Of a stretch of 64,000 nucleotides of DNA, positions 1 through 11,626 are shown piece after piece (positions within the stretch are counted from its first letter, which is position 1; each line of letters begins with the position of its first letter). Position numbers and translations under genes: made by a program. Source of the stretch: Chlorokybus atmophyticus (Eukaryota; Streptophyta; Chlorokybophyceae; Chlorokybales; Chlorokybaceae); the NCBI GenBank assembly GCA_009103225.1, contig RHPI01003369.1, positions 1,832,887 through 1,896,886 of the forward strand, read 5' to 3'. The notes below the pieces were generated by a model, which did not search any database, had not been told where the DNA came from, and saw only the letters and a program-made list of their open reading frames with translations.

Positions 1-333
1 ACATGGGGTTGACCGTTATTATGTAGTAACATGCGCTAACTTATGCATGTGCTTTTATCATATGATATATGGCATGTGCGCATATGCCATACATATGGCA
101 AAAGCACATGCAACACAAGAGAACTCATTTATTGTAACAAATGTACAACAACATGTGCATGCTGTATGAGAAGACTCATATAATATAATATTGTATGACA
201 TACAAATATATGCAATATGTAATCATATTTCATGGTGTTATTCAATTCATCATATTGGTTTGATGCCACACGGACTGCGGTATTGCAATTTGTAATGTAA
301 GGGGTTAATGCACGACTTGCTCGCACAATACAT
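1..333. other. AT-rich intergenic, no gene seen
   Basis: Low-complexity AT-rich sequence with short palindromic stretches around ATATGGCATGTGC and GCACATGC. No open frame resembles a known protein and no RNA gene is visible. Confidence 0.5.
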
Positions 334-672
334 TACCGTATTTACCGTTCACAATGCCCCCCCCTATAACAATCACCCTTTTAGATGTTCAGGGGGGGCA
401 CACTGTTATGCTGTACTACGCCCCCTTCTCGCATAAAGTGGCCCCCTGCTACGAGGTTACGCATAAAATACAATAAGTTACACTTAAAGTTACGGTTATA
501 ATACGTATATTGACCGTCAGGTTATGTTAGATGCAGCCAAATACGGTAAATTAGCGTAATTAATGTAATACAATGCCCCCATTCAAGTAGAGTGCCCCCG
601 AATATAATTACCCCTCCATAAAGTTTTTTGGGGCAATTTGTTGGGGGGCACTGTGAACGGGTAACTACGGTA
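334..672. mobile_element. C-rich MITE with TA-flanked inverted ends (family A)
   Basis: The left end (TACCGTATTTACCGTTCACA followed by a TGCCCC tract) reappears as the reverse complement at 643-672 (GTGAACGGGTAACTACGGTA preceded by GGGGGGCACT). This gives inverted ends of about 30 bp with few mismatches, bounded by TA on both sides as in Tc1/mariner-type target duplications. The 339-bp element has no coding capacity and contains several CCCCC and GGGGG runs. The TA duplication could simply belong to the inverted repeat; the superfamily is inferred. Confidence 0.65.
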
Positions 673-1089
673 CTCTCAATTGTTTTACTAAGTCTCTGAA
701 TCGAACTCCCTTGAGTCCCCCTTTATTGACGTATAAAATAGCTTATAATCAAAATTTATGCTTTTGCTTATGATGTGCCACATGGTTTAGCATGAATTGG
801 TTGCACTTGACTCGACTTTGGTTCACTGCGCTCTCATCCACGGTCTATTAATAACTCCATCCCCCCCCCTTCGCGCGAACACAATGGTACTTTGTAACAC
901 GCCCGCGCGCTTTTAATAAAACGGTATTGTGTTTTTATTTGTGGTATAAGCTCTATGCCGGATTGATTTTAAGTAATGGAATGGATTATTTAACTTTTTC
1001 GTTATGTTCATACTCTATATACCACGCCATTTAAATAGTGCAATCCATTCTCTTTATTATAGACCAATCATAAAGGCGCACCCCCCCCC
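673..1089. other. Intergenic, ends in a C-run at a gap
   Basis: AT-rich sequence without a recognisable gene. It ends in nine C residues immediately before an assembly gap. Confidence 0.5.
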
Positions 1090-1751
1090 NNNNNNNNNNN
1101 NNNNNNNNNNNNNNNNNNNNNNNNNNNNNNNNNNNNNNNNNNNNNNNNNNNNNNNNNNNNNNNNNNNNNNNNNNNNNNNNNNNNNNNNNNNNNNNNNNNN
1201 NNNNNNNNNNNNNNNNNNNNNNNNNNNNNNNNNNNNNNNNNNNNNNNNNNNNNNNNNNNNNNNNNNNNNNNNNNNNNNNNNNNNNNNNNNNNNNNNNNNN
1301 NNNNNNNNNNNNNNNNNNNNNNNNNNNNNNNNNNNNNNNNNNNNNNNNNNNNNNNNNNNNNNNNNNNNNNNNNNNNNNNNNNNNNNNNNNNNNNNNNNNN
1401 NNNNNNNNNNNNNNNNNNNNNNNNNNNNNNNNNNNNNNNNNNNNNNNNNNNNNNNNNNNNNNNNNNNNNNNNNNNNNNNNNNNNNNNNNNNNNNNNNNNN
1501 NNNNNNNNNNNNNNNNNNNNNNNNNNNNNNNNNNNNNNNNNNNNNNNNNNNNNNNNNNNNNNNNNNNNNNNNNNNNNNNNNNNNNNNNNNNNNNNNNNNN
1601 NNNNNNNNNNNNNNNNNNNNNNNNNNNNNNNNNNNNNNNNNNNNNNNNNNNNNNNNNNNNNNNNNNNNNNNNNNNNNNNNNNNNNNNNNNNNNNNNNNNN
1701 NNNNNNNNNNNNNNNNNNNNNNNNNNNNNNNNNNNNNNNNNNNNNNNNNNN
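1090..1751. other. Assembly gap (662 N)
   Basis: Unsequenced bases, preceded directly by a poly-C run. Open frames that cross it are artefacts. The true length and content are unknown. Confidence 0.99.
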
Positions 1752-3533
1752 CGCCTCTCCTTTGAAACCAATATAAAAATAGAGCAATCAAACAACAACA
1801 ACGCAGCACCCTTATCTACAACACGAACATCACGCTCCTATACCATAAACGCATACCATAAAGTATTATACAGTCTTCGTGGTGTTCCAATGTTTCCATT
1901 CCGCTCGTCAACTTGGCAGCCAAACGTTAGCTTCTCAAAGAGCACTTGGAAAAAAAACGTTAATCCAACGGACCGCTTTGCGCGCCCACACGAGCTTGAA
2001 ACTCGCTCGCACGGCTCGAATTCTGCAAGCCTCCCTCGCGCTCGCTCGCGCGCGCGCGCGCTGCATTTTAAGTTATTCAGCTCTAAGAACAACAATTTAT
2101 CGCCTGCAAACACTCGCAGCCTCCAGCATCCCGACGAATCTCGATAAGCCGGCCGGACTGCGGTTGGACGATGCATGATGCAATATCGTTGTTTAGGAAA
2201 CGGTCGGGCCCCCCCTGTCCTGATGTGGTCGATTACAATCATGGCGTTGCTCGCGATAGGCCTAACAACACCGGCGCCGCTGCTGACGAGTGGGTTAATC
2301 CCAGCGCCGCCACCAACAGAGAGCCACAATGACGTCCGCTAACCGCCGCGCGTGCTTTTATGCTTTACAAATCGCAGTTGGTTGACTGCGATATGTGACG
2401 TACACTGGGTTCGAACTGTGTTAAAACCGAGGAGTCTAACCGTATGGAAGGAATAGCAGTCCCAGTAACGAGGAACCCCCGATCGAGACTTCTAGTTACA
2501 TGACTGCGCAAAAGGGGGGCTTCCGAACCGGCGAAAGCCTTTCGCGGCCGCCGCCATAGCCAAAAAGCTTTGAGCAGCTTATGGCCCTGCAATTGTTTTT
2601 TCATCACAACCACCCAAAATAACAGAAATTCCAAATGTTGTATGATGAAGCAGGCAAGCGTGTAAGGCGAGGTTGATGACAATGTTCATCACAGCTTCAG
2701 CAAAGCAAGCAAGCCGGTTTGTTGTTTGCGCGCGCGCTTGAAGTGGTTCAACTTTTGAAGTTTTGAGGCTTTTGGGTGTGCGCCTGCGGTGGCGGCGGCG
2801 GAGGGGCGGAGGGAGGTGGCGGAGGCGGTGCTGGCGGAGGTGGAGGAGGTCAGCGCAGCTGTTAGAGGGTTGCTTGTGGTAGGCACTGTCAGGGTTTTGC
2901 GTTGTAGAGCGTTTGGTAAGGTCGTTTTGCTGCAGTCTGGAGGGAGAGCTCAGCACTTGGTGGGCTACCAGGCTGGAAGGCAGGCAGGAAGGCAGGAAGG
3001 CAGGCGCCTGCCTGTTGTAGAGGACAGTGTAGACGAGTTTACGGTGCACCTTGTGGGGGTGTTGGTGGAGCAGGCGCTGTGGGGTCGGTCGGTAGCGCCT
3101 TGTAGGAAGCGAGCGTGGTGGTTCTCCAGAAGTGTCCCACATGCTGGCAGAGCAGCCTGATGTAAGATATGGCAGCATGCAGCCGTTGGTCTGTGTGTTT
3201 ATTTGAGCCTTGGCAAACCAGTGGAAGGCTGCTAGGGTTACACAACGACCCAGCGCTGCAAGCACGCCTGTTGCAATAGCATGTATGCGTAATGTACCAC
3301 TCTTATCGTTGTGGACCTTCCTATCTGCAGCGCTGGTCTACCCTTTGCTACTACTCTAATCAAGTTGCGGTGGACCTTTTGCCTGGCTTGGTACAGCATT
3401 GTTCGCACAGAGGCCAACTGTACACATACTTGCACGTGTAGTGGCACTGAGGAGAGTGTGGTTCTGCGGTTGGGGGGATGATAACTATGCATGTTGTTGA
3501 CAGGTGCCAGCTGGCGCAGTTTCAGACACAGCG
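1752..3533. other. No recognised gene; possible 5' region of the ARID-HMG gene
   Basis: A CG-alternating stretch lies near 2036-2061, a purine-rich GGAGG/GGCGG tract at about 2785-2850 and tandem GGAAGGCA units at about 2970-3005. Long open frames exist on both strands but are low-complexity and resemble no family I know. An upstream non-coding or coding exon of the ARID-HMG gene could lie here, because a splice acceptor (TTGACAG) ends at 3503. Confidence 0.35.
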
Positions 3534-5369
3534 ATGATGCCAGCATCGTCGCCTGACCCGGATACAGGGCCAGAGGAGGGAGACAACGGGAATGGACACA
3601 GGCAGACGGAGGAGGACGAGCAGGAGGTGAAACCCATGCTGCTGCCACCAGCCGCTGCCACACCAACTGCAGCAGCTGCCTCGAAACCGCGCACGACGGT
3701 GCCAGTTTACCCACGCCCGCTGTACTCACATGAGATTGTAACCAAAGACCCCTCACTCTTCCTGGAAGCGCTGCACAAGTTCCACGATGCTCTGGGCACG
3801 TCCTTAGCTCGGTCAGTGCTGTTGTTTGCTTTGCATTTCGCAAAGCACTTGCAAGTTGAGCTGAAGCATATCTCATACTCACCGACCCTCGCACTTTTTG
3901 TAGCATGCCCGTTATTGCTGGCAAAGAGTTAGACTTGTTCCTTCTGTTCAAGGAGGTCACAGCGCGCGGCGGTTTTGAAAAGGTGCGGTGTTTACTTGCT
4001 GCGCATATGCCAGTGCATGCTAGCAATATAGTCTCTGATTGCATGCTTTTGGCTTGTTATTGCATGCAGGTCATCAGAGACAAGACCTGGAAGGATGTGA
4101 TGAAACCCTTTGAATTCCCGCCCACGCAAACAAGTGCCTCGTTCATACTGCGCAAGTACTATGTGAAGCTGTTGTGGGACTTTGAGCAGGTGTATTACTT
4201 TCACAATCAGGGAGCGCCTGTTCCTCCACCAGGTTAGCCATGTTTGCTGTGCCTGCCCACAAGGTGCATGACGCTTAGATGCAGTAGAGTCGCATTGCAT
4301 GCATCCTTGTTGGCTTACTCTGTCGTTGCATGTGCAGAGATAGCGCTCAGGGAAACTCCTGGGAGGAGCACTGGTCCGCGAATACTTACAGCAGCGACAT
4401 CAGGCGAGCCAAAGCAGCGGAGAAAGCGGAAGAAGATGATGCACGAAAGCCAAGCTATCAGTAAGTGTTTGTTGTTGGTAGCTGCACGCACATGTTGCAC
4501 TCTCAGCACTTATGAGTACGGCACTGGTAGGGTGTCTCTACATTGCCACCATCAGCAACTAAGATCAACAGGTGTTCATGCTGCAGTTGATCCTGCCAAG
4601 GTGGTGGGTGAGAAGGTGATTGGCTCTGTGGACTCGAAGTTCGAGTATGGTTACTTCGTCACCGTCAACATCCAAGGCAAAACCTTCAAGGGCATCCTGT
4701 ACCATTCTCCAGAGGCCAAAGGCATGCCAACGGTCCCGCCTCTCTATCTGCCGAGCATGGCGATATCGGTGGCTACGGCCGCAATGTCTGGACAAGACGA
4801 TGACAAGCCGCGGAAGAGACGTGGACGAAAGCGGCGCGATGAGGCGCTGAGAAAGGACCCCAACGCACCAAAGCCTCCGCGCACAGGCTTCAACTTCTAC
4901 TCCATGCGCGTGGGCAGACCCAGAGCACGCGAGATGCATCCTGATGTCGGCGAGCGGGAGCTGCCTAAGTTCATCGGCGAGTTGTGGAACTCAACATCAA
5001 CAGAAGAGCGCCAGGTCCGTCTTTATGCATGCCATGCGGTCATGACACAAAAACCCTGGGCTCATCTACTTGTAGTGCTTTCATATCAAACCTACTGTCA
5101 TCATGCTGATGTGCTTACTCTTGCAGCCATACTTGGAGATGGCAGCGGCGGATAAGGAGCGCTATGAGCGTGAGCTGAGAGAGTACAGGGAGCAGCATGG
5201 CGGTGTCCTGCCTGATGTTGACACCCTGCCTGCTGACAATAATGACCACCAGGACAACCTTACCTCAAATAACACTGAGCCCGGCCCCGCCACTGTGGCT
5301 GAAACCAGCAACCATCATGCCGCTGGCATGGAGGCAGGACCTTCAGAACCACACTACCAACTTCCTTGA
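3534..5369 (+). CDS. ARID and HMG-box DNA-binding protein (plant ARID-HMG type)
   Basis: Predicted nuclear chromatin or transcription factor. Exons 3534-3811, 3904-3982, 4070-4232, 4338-4460, 4572-5014 and 5127-5369 join in phase to give 442 residues. The ARID domain (about residues 75-165) shows the family signature GKELDLFLLFKEV, RGGFEKV, then W-x2-V, FEFP and LRKYYVKLLWDFEQVY. A basic stretch KQRRKRKK (near residue 205) suits a nuclear signal, and a conserved block GYFVTVNIQGKTFKGILYH follows. One HMG box starts with DPNAPKPPRTGFNFY (about residue 310) and ends with ADKERYERELREY. This ARID then HMG order is typical of Viridiplantae HMGB9/10/11/15-like proteins. The first ATG was taken as start (ATGATG at 3534); an upstream exon spliced at 3503 is possible. 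Confidence 0.85.
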
Positions 5370-6828
5370 CAGTGCTGCAGCCACACGTGAGGGGTTCCTT
5401 TTTGCAGTCTAACTTGCGAGGCAGACTGTCCTATTAATAAGTTGTAACGTTATAAGCTGCTTAAATATGCTGCTCAAATGCGGGCTGGGAATGTCTGATG
5501 AGCAGTAATTTTTGCGCATGTGTCAGCTGTCGCAAATCTCAGCTTACGCAGTCAGCCTGGTGGTGTGCCAGCTAATGCTGGTAGGTTTCATCCTGGCAAT
5601 GCCTAATTGGATGCGTTTTCCTCCACTAGACTACATACCATGAGCGTGCACTGGCTTATCATTGCTTGTGCGCGAGTAGTGAAGTACCTTAGCGGCGTAG
5701 CAGCAGTGGGGCACAAGATCAGAAAGGCCAGTATTGATGTTGGCCACCACCTTGTGTCTGAGTTAGTACTGCTATATATTGTGCTGCTGTTCGCTTGCAT
5801 GTGAACACGGCATGTGTGACATTGCATGCACGGATTCCCCATTCCCTTTCCTATACATCATCACGAGCAGCGTGCCGTGGTCAATTGCAGCGTTCCTGCC
5901 TAGACTGCAGGGTTAGCGTTACATGTTACAGGAAGATCAACACCAAGCAGTCTGCTTCTTGATGTAGAAGCTGCGGCATGCTTAGAGCCCCCATATGGTA
6001 AGCGGTGTGGGTTGTTACTATCATGGTCTTGAGTTTGTGTATTGGTTACTGTACAAATAATGCGAAATGGAAATGCACATGCCTAGTGTACAGGATATGC
6101 GCGAGACAACTGGCGACATGACGTCACAACAGCATAGCATACCAACCAGCATGCAAACAGGTGTGTCTATGCGGCTCGCAGTTGCTGTTACCACTGCATA
6201 GGATATGTGAAGTGCTGTTTCGCACACTTGTGTTGCGTGGGTAAGCATGACGGCCAAAGCGCCCCACCACGCACAGCTGATATGACAGTTGTAAAGGTTT
6301 ACTATATACAAACAATGCGGGGCGCACTATGCCACATCACATTGGAGATGAGCGTACGCAGCAGCGTAGACAGTGGAATAATACACGGCATGCAGCAGTA
6401 CTCCACACTCTATATCGCTAAAGTAGTACAAGTCAAGGGGCACCAGCAGCCCGTGTGGCAGGTGATAATGATGACTACGCATGCTTGCATGCCTGATGGG
6501 GTGTAACGGTAGTATAGGAAGTAGCCAAGTTCGGAGGAGTAGATGAGCCCGGTGGGTAATAGAACATGCCTATGTGGCTGGCTGCTGCGTGCTTGTTGTG
6601 TGAACGTGGCACTATGTGCATGTACTATGCATGCGCCACCCCACATCGCAATTTGTGTACACGTGTCATGCTGGCCACATCACCATCTGCAGTGAGCCCC
6701 TAGCAGTATGGGTCAATAATACACCCATACCACAGCAACAACATAATTTGTGGACTTGTCCACAATAGCAACAGCGAACATGCTAGAATTGATCGAGTCA
6801 TACAACCAAGGTGTGCACCAATACGCCG
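5370..6828. other. Convergent intergenic region, no gene seen
   Basis: It lies between the 3' ends of the ARID-HMG gene (+) and HISN4 (-). It carries the 3' UTRs and mixed sequence; open frames are short and unlike known proteins. Confidence 0.5.
5443..5447 (+). promoter_or_regulatory. TGTAA poly(A) signal candidate
   Basis: TGTAA, the common polyadenylation box of chlorophyte algae, lies 74 bases after the ARID-HMG stop codon. Position and motif are seen; function is inferred. Confidence 0.4.
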
Positions 6829-9800
6829 CTATAGCAACCTTGTCTCCACACCCGCTTCAACTAAATGCTCTTTGACGGTAGCTATGGAAACCTGATATGT
6901 GGTCATTGTGTTGGTAATAAGCACAACTTGAGCGATCGGTCATGCACGCAACAACGAGAGCAACAAGTACAAGCACAAGCACAAGCAGACCTACCTCTCT
7001 TCTATGGAAGATGCCGGCAGCAAGCGCAGCAGCCGCTTCCGTCTGCTCAAACACTTGAGAAAAGTGCTCCGGCGTGCCCGCGCCACTGCTCGCGATGACC
7101 GGTATCGTTACAGCGTCTGATATCAACTTGACAAGCTCCGTATCAAACCCTGTTCACAGGAGCAGTGAAAGATTAGAATCAGCTCTAAGTCCTATCACAC
7201 AGTCAAGCAAAGAGTGACAGACAACAGCAAACCAACAACAACTGACCTGTGCCTTTGCCATCCATATCAATGCAATTGAGTAGTATCTCTCCCGCGCCGA
7301 GCTCCTCCACGGCGATAGCGAGCTCGTAGGCACCAATATCACGGCCCTCTCTTCCCCCGGACACCGTGCACTGATACCACACGTACTCCTCGCCGTTGGG
7401 TCCGGGCCGCGCGGTCTTGATGGTGTGGTGTGGGATCTCGCTCGGGTCCTTCACGTACACCCTGCGCGGGTCGATGCTCACCACCACAGCCTGGTTACCG
7501 TACACGTAAGATATCTGCTCCAGGCTACTCGCGCCCGTCTTCACGCCCGTCTTGATAAACTCCTCGGCTGTAAAAACAGCGTCGCTACCTATCGATATCT
7601 TGTCCGCACCCGATCGGAAATACTCTGCTGCGACCTCCAAACTAGTATAGTGTCTGCAACAGAAAACCAACATCAACAAGAGCAACAAGCAAGTCAGTGA
7701 GCAAGCAACCACATGGGTAAGTTGTGTCCCTTGGATAGGACAACGTACGCACAGTTGCGCACAATCAACCCACGTACACAACAAGCACGCGTGCATCATA
7801 CCTGCCGTTTGCATCGGTAAAGTCGCGGATGCCACCTCCAACGGTAAGAGGCACGAACACGTTCTCAGACGTGCGCTGCAGGACTTCGAGCATGGGGAGG
7901 TCGCCTAGGGGGAAATCCCTGAACCCGGTGATGTTCAAGAAGGTGACCTGTTTTGGTACCACAAAAACAGTAGGTCATACATCAACAGCAGGTGTGGTTG
8001 TCAATTGCAAGAGACGTGTGTACATAATTTTGTGTGGTATGACATAAAAACACAGGTCTCGACACTTGGGCGAACTAAACGCAACCAAGGGGATCGCATA
8101 CAGCTCAACGATGATGCTATCACTGTGTCAAACACCCGATACAATGTTCACAAACATGCACGCAGTCTGTACATATAATACACAAATGATTTTATACAAA
8201 TGTAGACATGAACCTTATACCCCAGCAAGACTCCTTACCTCGTCGGCGCCTTCCTGGAAGTACCTTCCCGCCAGCTCGACCGGTTTCCCCAGGTTGCGCA
8301 CCTCCTTCTCGCCGTGCGTCTCGCGGACGTCATACGAGTCTCCTTTGGTGACGACGAGGTCGCCGTCATCGTTGCTGCGGACGTCCAGGCACGCGATCAC
8401 GCGCTTGGCAAGACGCGTCGCGGGGGGACCCTTGCGCTGGCTATGAGATGTTTCGAAACCGTTGAGGGTGGTGTGGCCCTCCGAACCGGCAAGGAACCTG
8501 TGTGAAGGTTGGTGTTGCTGACTTTGCGTAGGCAGACTGCTATGCGCGTGCACGTGCGCACGCAGATGCATGCGTGGGTGTATGTATGTCTGGGTGTGCG
8601 CATGTGTGTGCAAGACCGAGCTCCATGTCACAATTGTGCGCGTGTGCATGTCTGTGTGGATGCATGCATGCCGAGTGGATGCGTGCGCGTGCGTGTGTGC
8701 GCGCAAGTGTGATAAAGCTCATCCCTGCCATTGCAAGTTTCACTCATGCACCTGCCGACGATGTCGAGGCCGACAATGCCGCTCTTCTCGGGGTGAAACT
8801 GCGTGGCATACACCTCGCCGCGGTTGACTGCACTGACGAAGTCGTACCCGTAGTGCGTTGTCGCCAACACCCACTCCTCATTCTCCGCTGACTGTCAAGA
8901 CAACACTTCCATGTAGCGAACAACGATGGCATGGCCTCTCCTTTCTAACTGTTGTGTCACTTGGGGAACGAGTGGGGTGTGGTCAATGCAAGTGTTGCTT
9001 GCGTACACCACATGACACACACGCGCCACATGATGTTGATGCTAATGTAATAACGCACGCACAGACACACACACATACCACTACTAGGTAGCAAAAAGTA
9101 CTGAGTTCAGAAGCACAGCCTAAACCATTCTTGTTACGCGGCACTCACCGCGGACGCATGGTACGAGTGCACAAAGTACACGTGGTTCCCATCCACCCCA
9201 TCCAGCAGTTGACTCTCCCTGATTGGTTTCAGTCCGTTCCATCCGATGTGCGGCACACGCAACCCATGATCGGAGCGGGGGAAGCGCACGATGCGGCCGG
9301 GGATGACGCCCAACCCTTCCACGCCGCCGTTCTCCTCACTGCCGTCGAACAGCAACTGCATGCCGAGACAGATGCCGAAAAAGGGCTTGTTGGAGCGGAT
9401 GTAGTCCTTCAAGGGCTCGGCGTACCTGTGGTGAGAGGAGTCAACGCACATAAGGGCATATGCACACATGCGCACGCGCATATATGTGCACACGCAGATG
9501 AGCGCGCGCATGCTTACGTGTGTATATGCATACGAATAAGCACATTGGTAATGGTTGTTTGAATGGTGCTATGAGTATGAAGTACACTCATAGCACTGCC
9601 CAGCTGGTGAAGTGTGAGTGCAAGAGTGCGCACAGGAAAAGGATATGCGTGCTTGTTGTGTGGCATGTGCACTTCTCACCCTTTTCTGACTATGACATCC
9701 ATCGCGGCAGCAAATGCACCAACACCCGGGAATATCAGCCTTTCTGCACTGGCAATGTCCTCTGGCTTCGTGACCTACACACCAGTCATATCACGGAAAC

Positions 9801-10346
9801 AGCCAGTCAAGGCAAGAAAAGACACACATGAGCTTAAAACCAGACAATAACACAAGAGTAGTACTCAATTACCTCCCGGACTTGGTAACCCAAATGCTTG
9901 ATAGCGTTGCGCAGGCTGCGGACATTGCCGGCGCCATAATCCAGCACTGTCACCTCTGCGGACGCATGTTGAGTTACTGCATTGTTGAAGACGAGTGTGT
10001 CAACATAACAACAGGCTGCAATAGGAGGAGCAGGACAGCATGCACTAGGCTTGGTGTTTGAAACTGACTTCAGCTTGTCAAAGTAATACAGAGAAACCAC
10101 AAGCATAAGCAGCGAAATTGTTATACTATGACATGATACAGAAGAACGCAAGACAGTACCTTTGCTACTGCTGCTTGTGCTGCACACCACAGGTGAGGCT
10201 GCTCTGCTGCCACCGCCGCCGCTGCTGTTTCGTGTACTCCTCCGCCGCAGCTGCTGCAGCTCGTCGTTACCACAACGAGACGACGACGCCGAGCCGGCCA
10301 GCAACCTCTCCGACCCCGCCAGCAACGCCGCCGCCGCCGCCGCCAT
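6829..10346 (-). CDS. HISN4: Imidazole glycerol phosphate synthase, HisH-HisF fusion, plastid-targeted
   Basis: Converts PRFAR and glutamine to imidazole glycerol phosphate and AICAR in histidine synthesis. Ten exons on the minus strand: 10160-10346, 9873-9955, 9680-9774, 9149-9425, 8752-8891, 8239-8497, 7802-7947, 7247-7653, 6995-7149 and 6829-6891. All join in phase to 603 residues. Residues 1-62 are Ala/Ser/Arg-rich, like a plastid transit peptide. The HisH glutaminase part starts at [17 protein letters not shown], with the nucleophile Cys141 in [15 protein letters not shown] and the His/Glu pair in TQFHPEKSG. The HisF barrel starts at [10 protein letters not shown], and its expected acid residues are in CLDV and [19 protein letters not shown] and [12 protein letters not shown] bind phosphate. 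The HisH-HisF order is that of plants and fungi. The start was chosen at the ATG before the transit-like segment. Intron 8498-8751 is full of TG repeats. Confidence 0.93.
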
Positions 10347-10531
10347 CCGCCACCGCCGCCGCAAAGCTGATATCCACTTTGCTATAAGATAGTATTCTGT
10401 TTGATTCTGTCTGTTTTTGGTGGTGAAGATATCGGCGCTGGGCGGCGGGGTGGCTGAGGGGGTTGCTGGCGTAGGGAGAATGGGATAAGTGGCGGCAGCG
10501 GAAGCCGCTACGCAGTGTTGTTGCCGTAGCC
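10347..10531. promoter_or_regulatory. Bidirectional promoter region HISN4 / NNF1-like
   Basis: Only 185 bp separate the start codons of HISN4 (10346, minus) and the plus-strand gene at 10532, so both promoters and 5' UTRs must share this stretch. No TATA box was recognised. Confidence 0.5.
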
Positions 10532-11035
10532 ATGGCCGCAGGGGAGCTGGTGGCGGAGCGTCGCCGCCGCCTGGAGGCGCTCCTCCTGGGCAACGCCCTG
10601 GCCGACTCCATGACGCTGAGGAGCTTCGCCCAAGCTTTCCCAAGACACACCAGGCAGGCTTACTACTCTGATCTGATCAGTAAGACACACAGTCTGCCTT
10701 GCGTGTTACTTAGCCGTATGACTGATTATTGTTGTTTGTAGGGGTTCCAGGGAGGTGCGGCTCCTGCACGGGGTGTACCTGCAGCACCGAGGGGAGATTA
10801 GGGCGCAGGTGAAGACAATGGTTGACAAGGAGTGTGCGCCCATCACGAAGGTGCGAGAGACAGTGTGGCCATGCACGCACAAAGGCACAAACAAACACAC
10901 GCACACACATATGTGCACATGTGTGTGCGTGTGTTTGTTTGCAGACTCACACACGGGCGTGCACATGCACATGCATATACACACATGCATGCACGTCCGC
11001 AAGCACCAGGTAGACTGGCAAACAGCTGCGGGCAT

Positions 11036-11093
<58 letters not shown>

Positions 11094-11626
11094 CGACAAT
11101 GAGCGCAACCGCTCACGCTGTCGGACAATGTGGCTCAAGGTTGTTGGTANAACACATACACGCACGCGCGTACACAACAGTTTGTATTTGCAATGCAGCT
11201 GTGGCATGGTGCAGGATGTGGGCGACTGCAGCATTGAGGAGGCCATTGCCAGGCTGGAAGCGCTCGAGAACAGTGCGAAGGCTGAGCTGCGCAGGCATCA
11301 AGCTGCCACTGAAGCCATCAAGAAGCAACTAGACAGGTGTGTACTGTAGTGGCTATTGCACGACACATAGCAGCACTCTAGTCCAGTCATACTTGAGCGT
11401 AATTGTGATATGAACGCTTGTGCAGTGTTGTTGGTGCACTCGACGAGTTGCCGCAGCCCGAGGTGGTGTCGCCGGAGCTGATGAAGGAGGATGCCAAGCT
11501 GCAGGTGCATTGCTTTTGTGTGTTTTGTTTGTTTGTATGTATGTTTATTCGTTTGTCATGTTCTTACCCTCTTCTCCCTGGCGTTACGGTCATGGAATTG
11601 ACACACAGGCTATGCTCGGTCAATGA
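10532..11626 (+). CDS. Small coiled-coil protein, possibly kinetochore NNF1/PMF1-like
   Basis: Proposed exons are 10532-10679, about 10742-10850, 11215-11336, 11426-11504 and 11609-11626, ending in AMLGQ and a stop (roughly 150-160 residues). The N-terminal SFAQAFPRHTRQAYYSDLI, then RLLHGVYLQHRGEIRAQV and a helical part with ARLEALENSAKAELRR resemble the layout of NNF1/PMF1, a MIND-complex kinetochore subunit. That is a weak match made by eye. Exons 2 to 5 join in phase. The first junction does not: the GTAAGA donor at 10680 leaves phase 1, while the next exon needs phase 2, so a base error, a missed mini-exon or another start is likely. Intron 10851-11214 holds TG/CA repeats, a 53-base C-run and one N. 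The gene may simply be an unrecognised helical protein. Confidence 0.4.
11038..11090. repeat. 53-base poly-C homopolymer
   Basis: Uninterrupted C from 11038 to 11090, inside an intron of the NNF1-like gene. Length is probably unreliable; an N follows at 11150. Confidence 0.9.

Noticed and set aside
1004-1809. Four open frames of about 240-256 residues
   Set aside because: They consist almost entirely of N from the assembly gap.
1838-2329. Minus-strand frame of 163 residues
   Set aside because: Low-complexity Arg/Ser composition from a CG-alternating stretch, no family resemblance, and an equally long frame on the other strand.
2395-2430. tRNA B-box-like GGGTTCGAACTG
   Set aside because: No A box or cloverleaf can be drawn around it; the same holds for GGTTCGAACTT at 32291.
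2579-3265. Minus-strand frame of 228 residues
   Set aside because: Pro/Arg/His-rich translation of purine-pyrimidine-biased DNA; no domain seen; it overlaps the likely leader of the ARID-HMG gene.
10267-10533. Alternative HISN4 start at 10533 (MATATTLRSGF...)
   Set aside because: That frame does not splice in phase to the HisH exon at 9955, while the frame starting at 10346 does and looks like a transit peptide.
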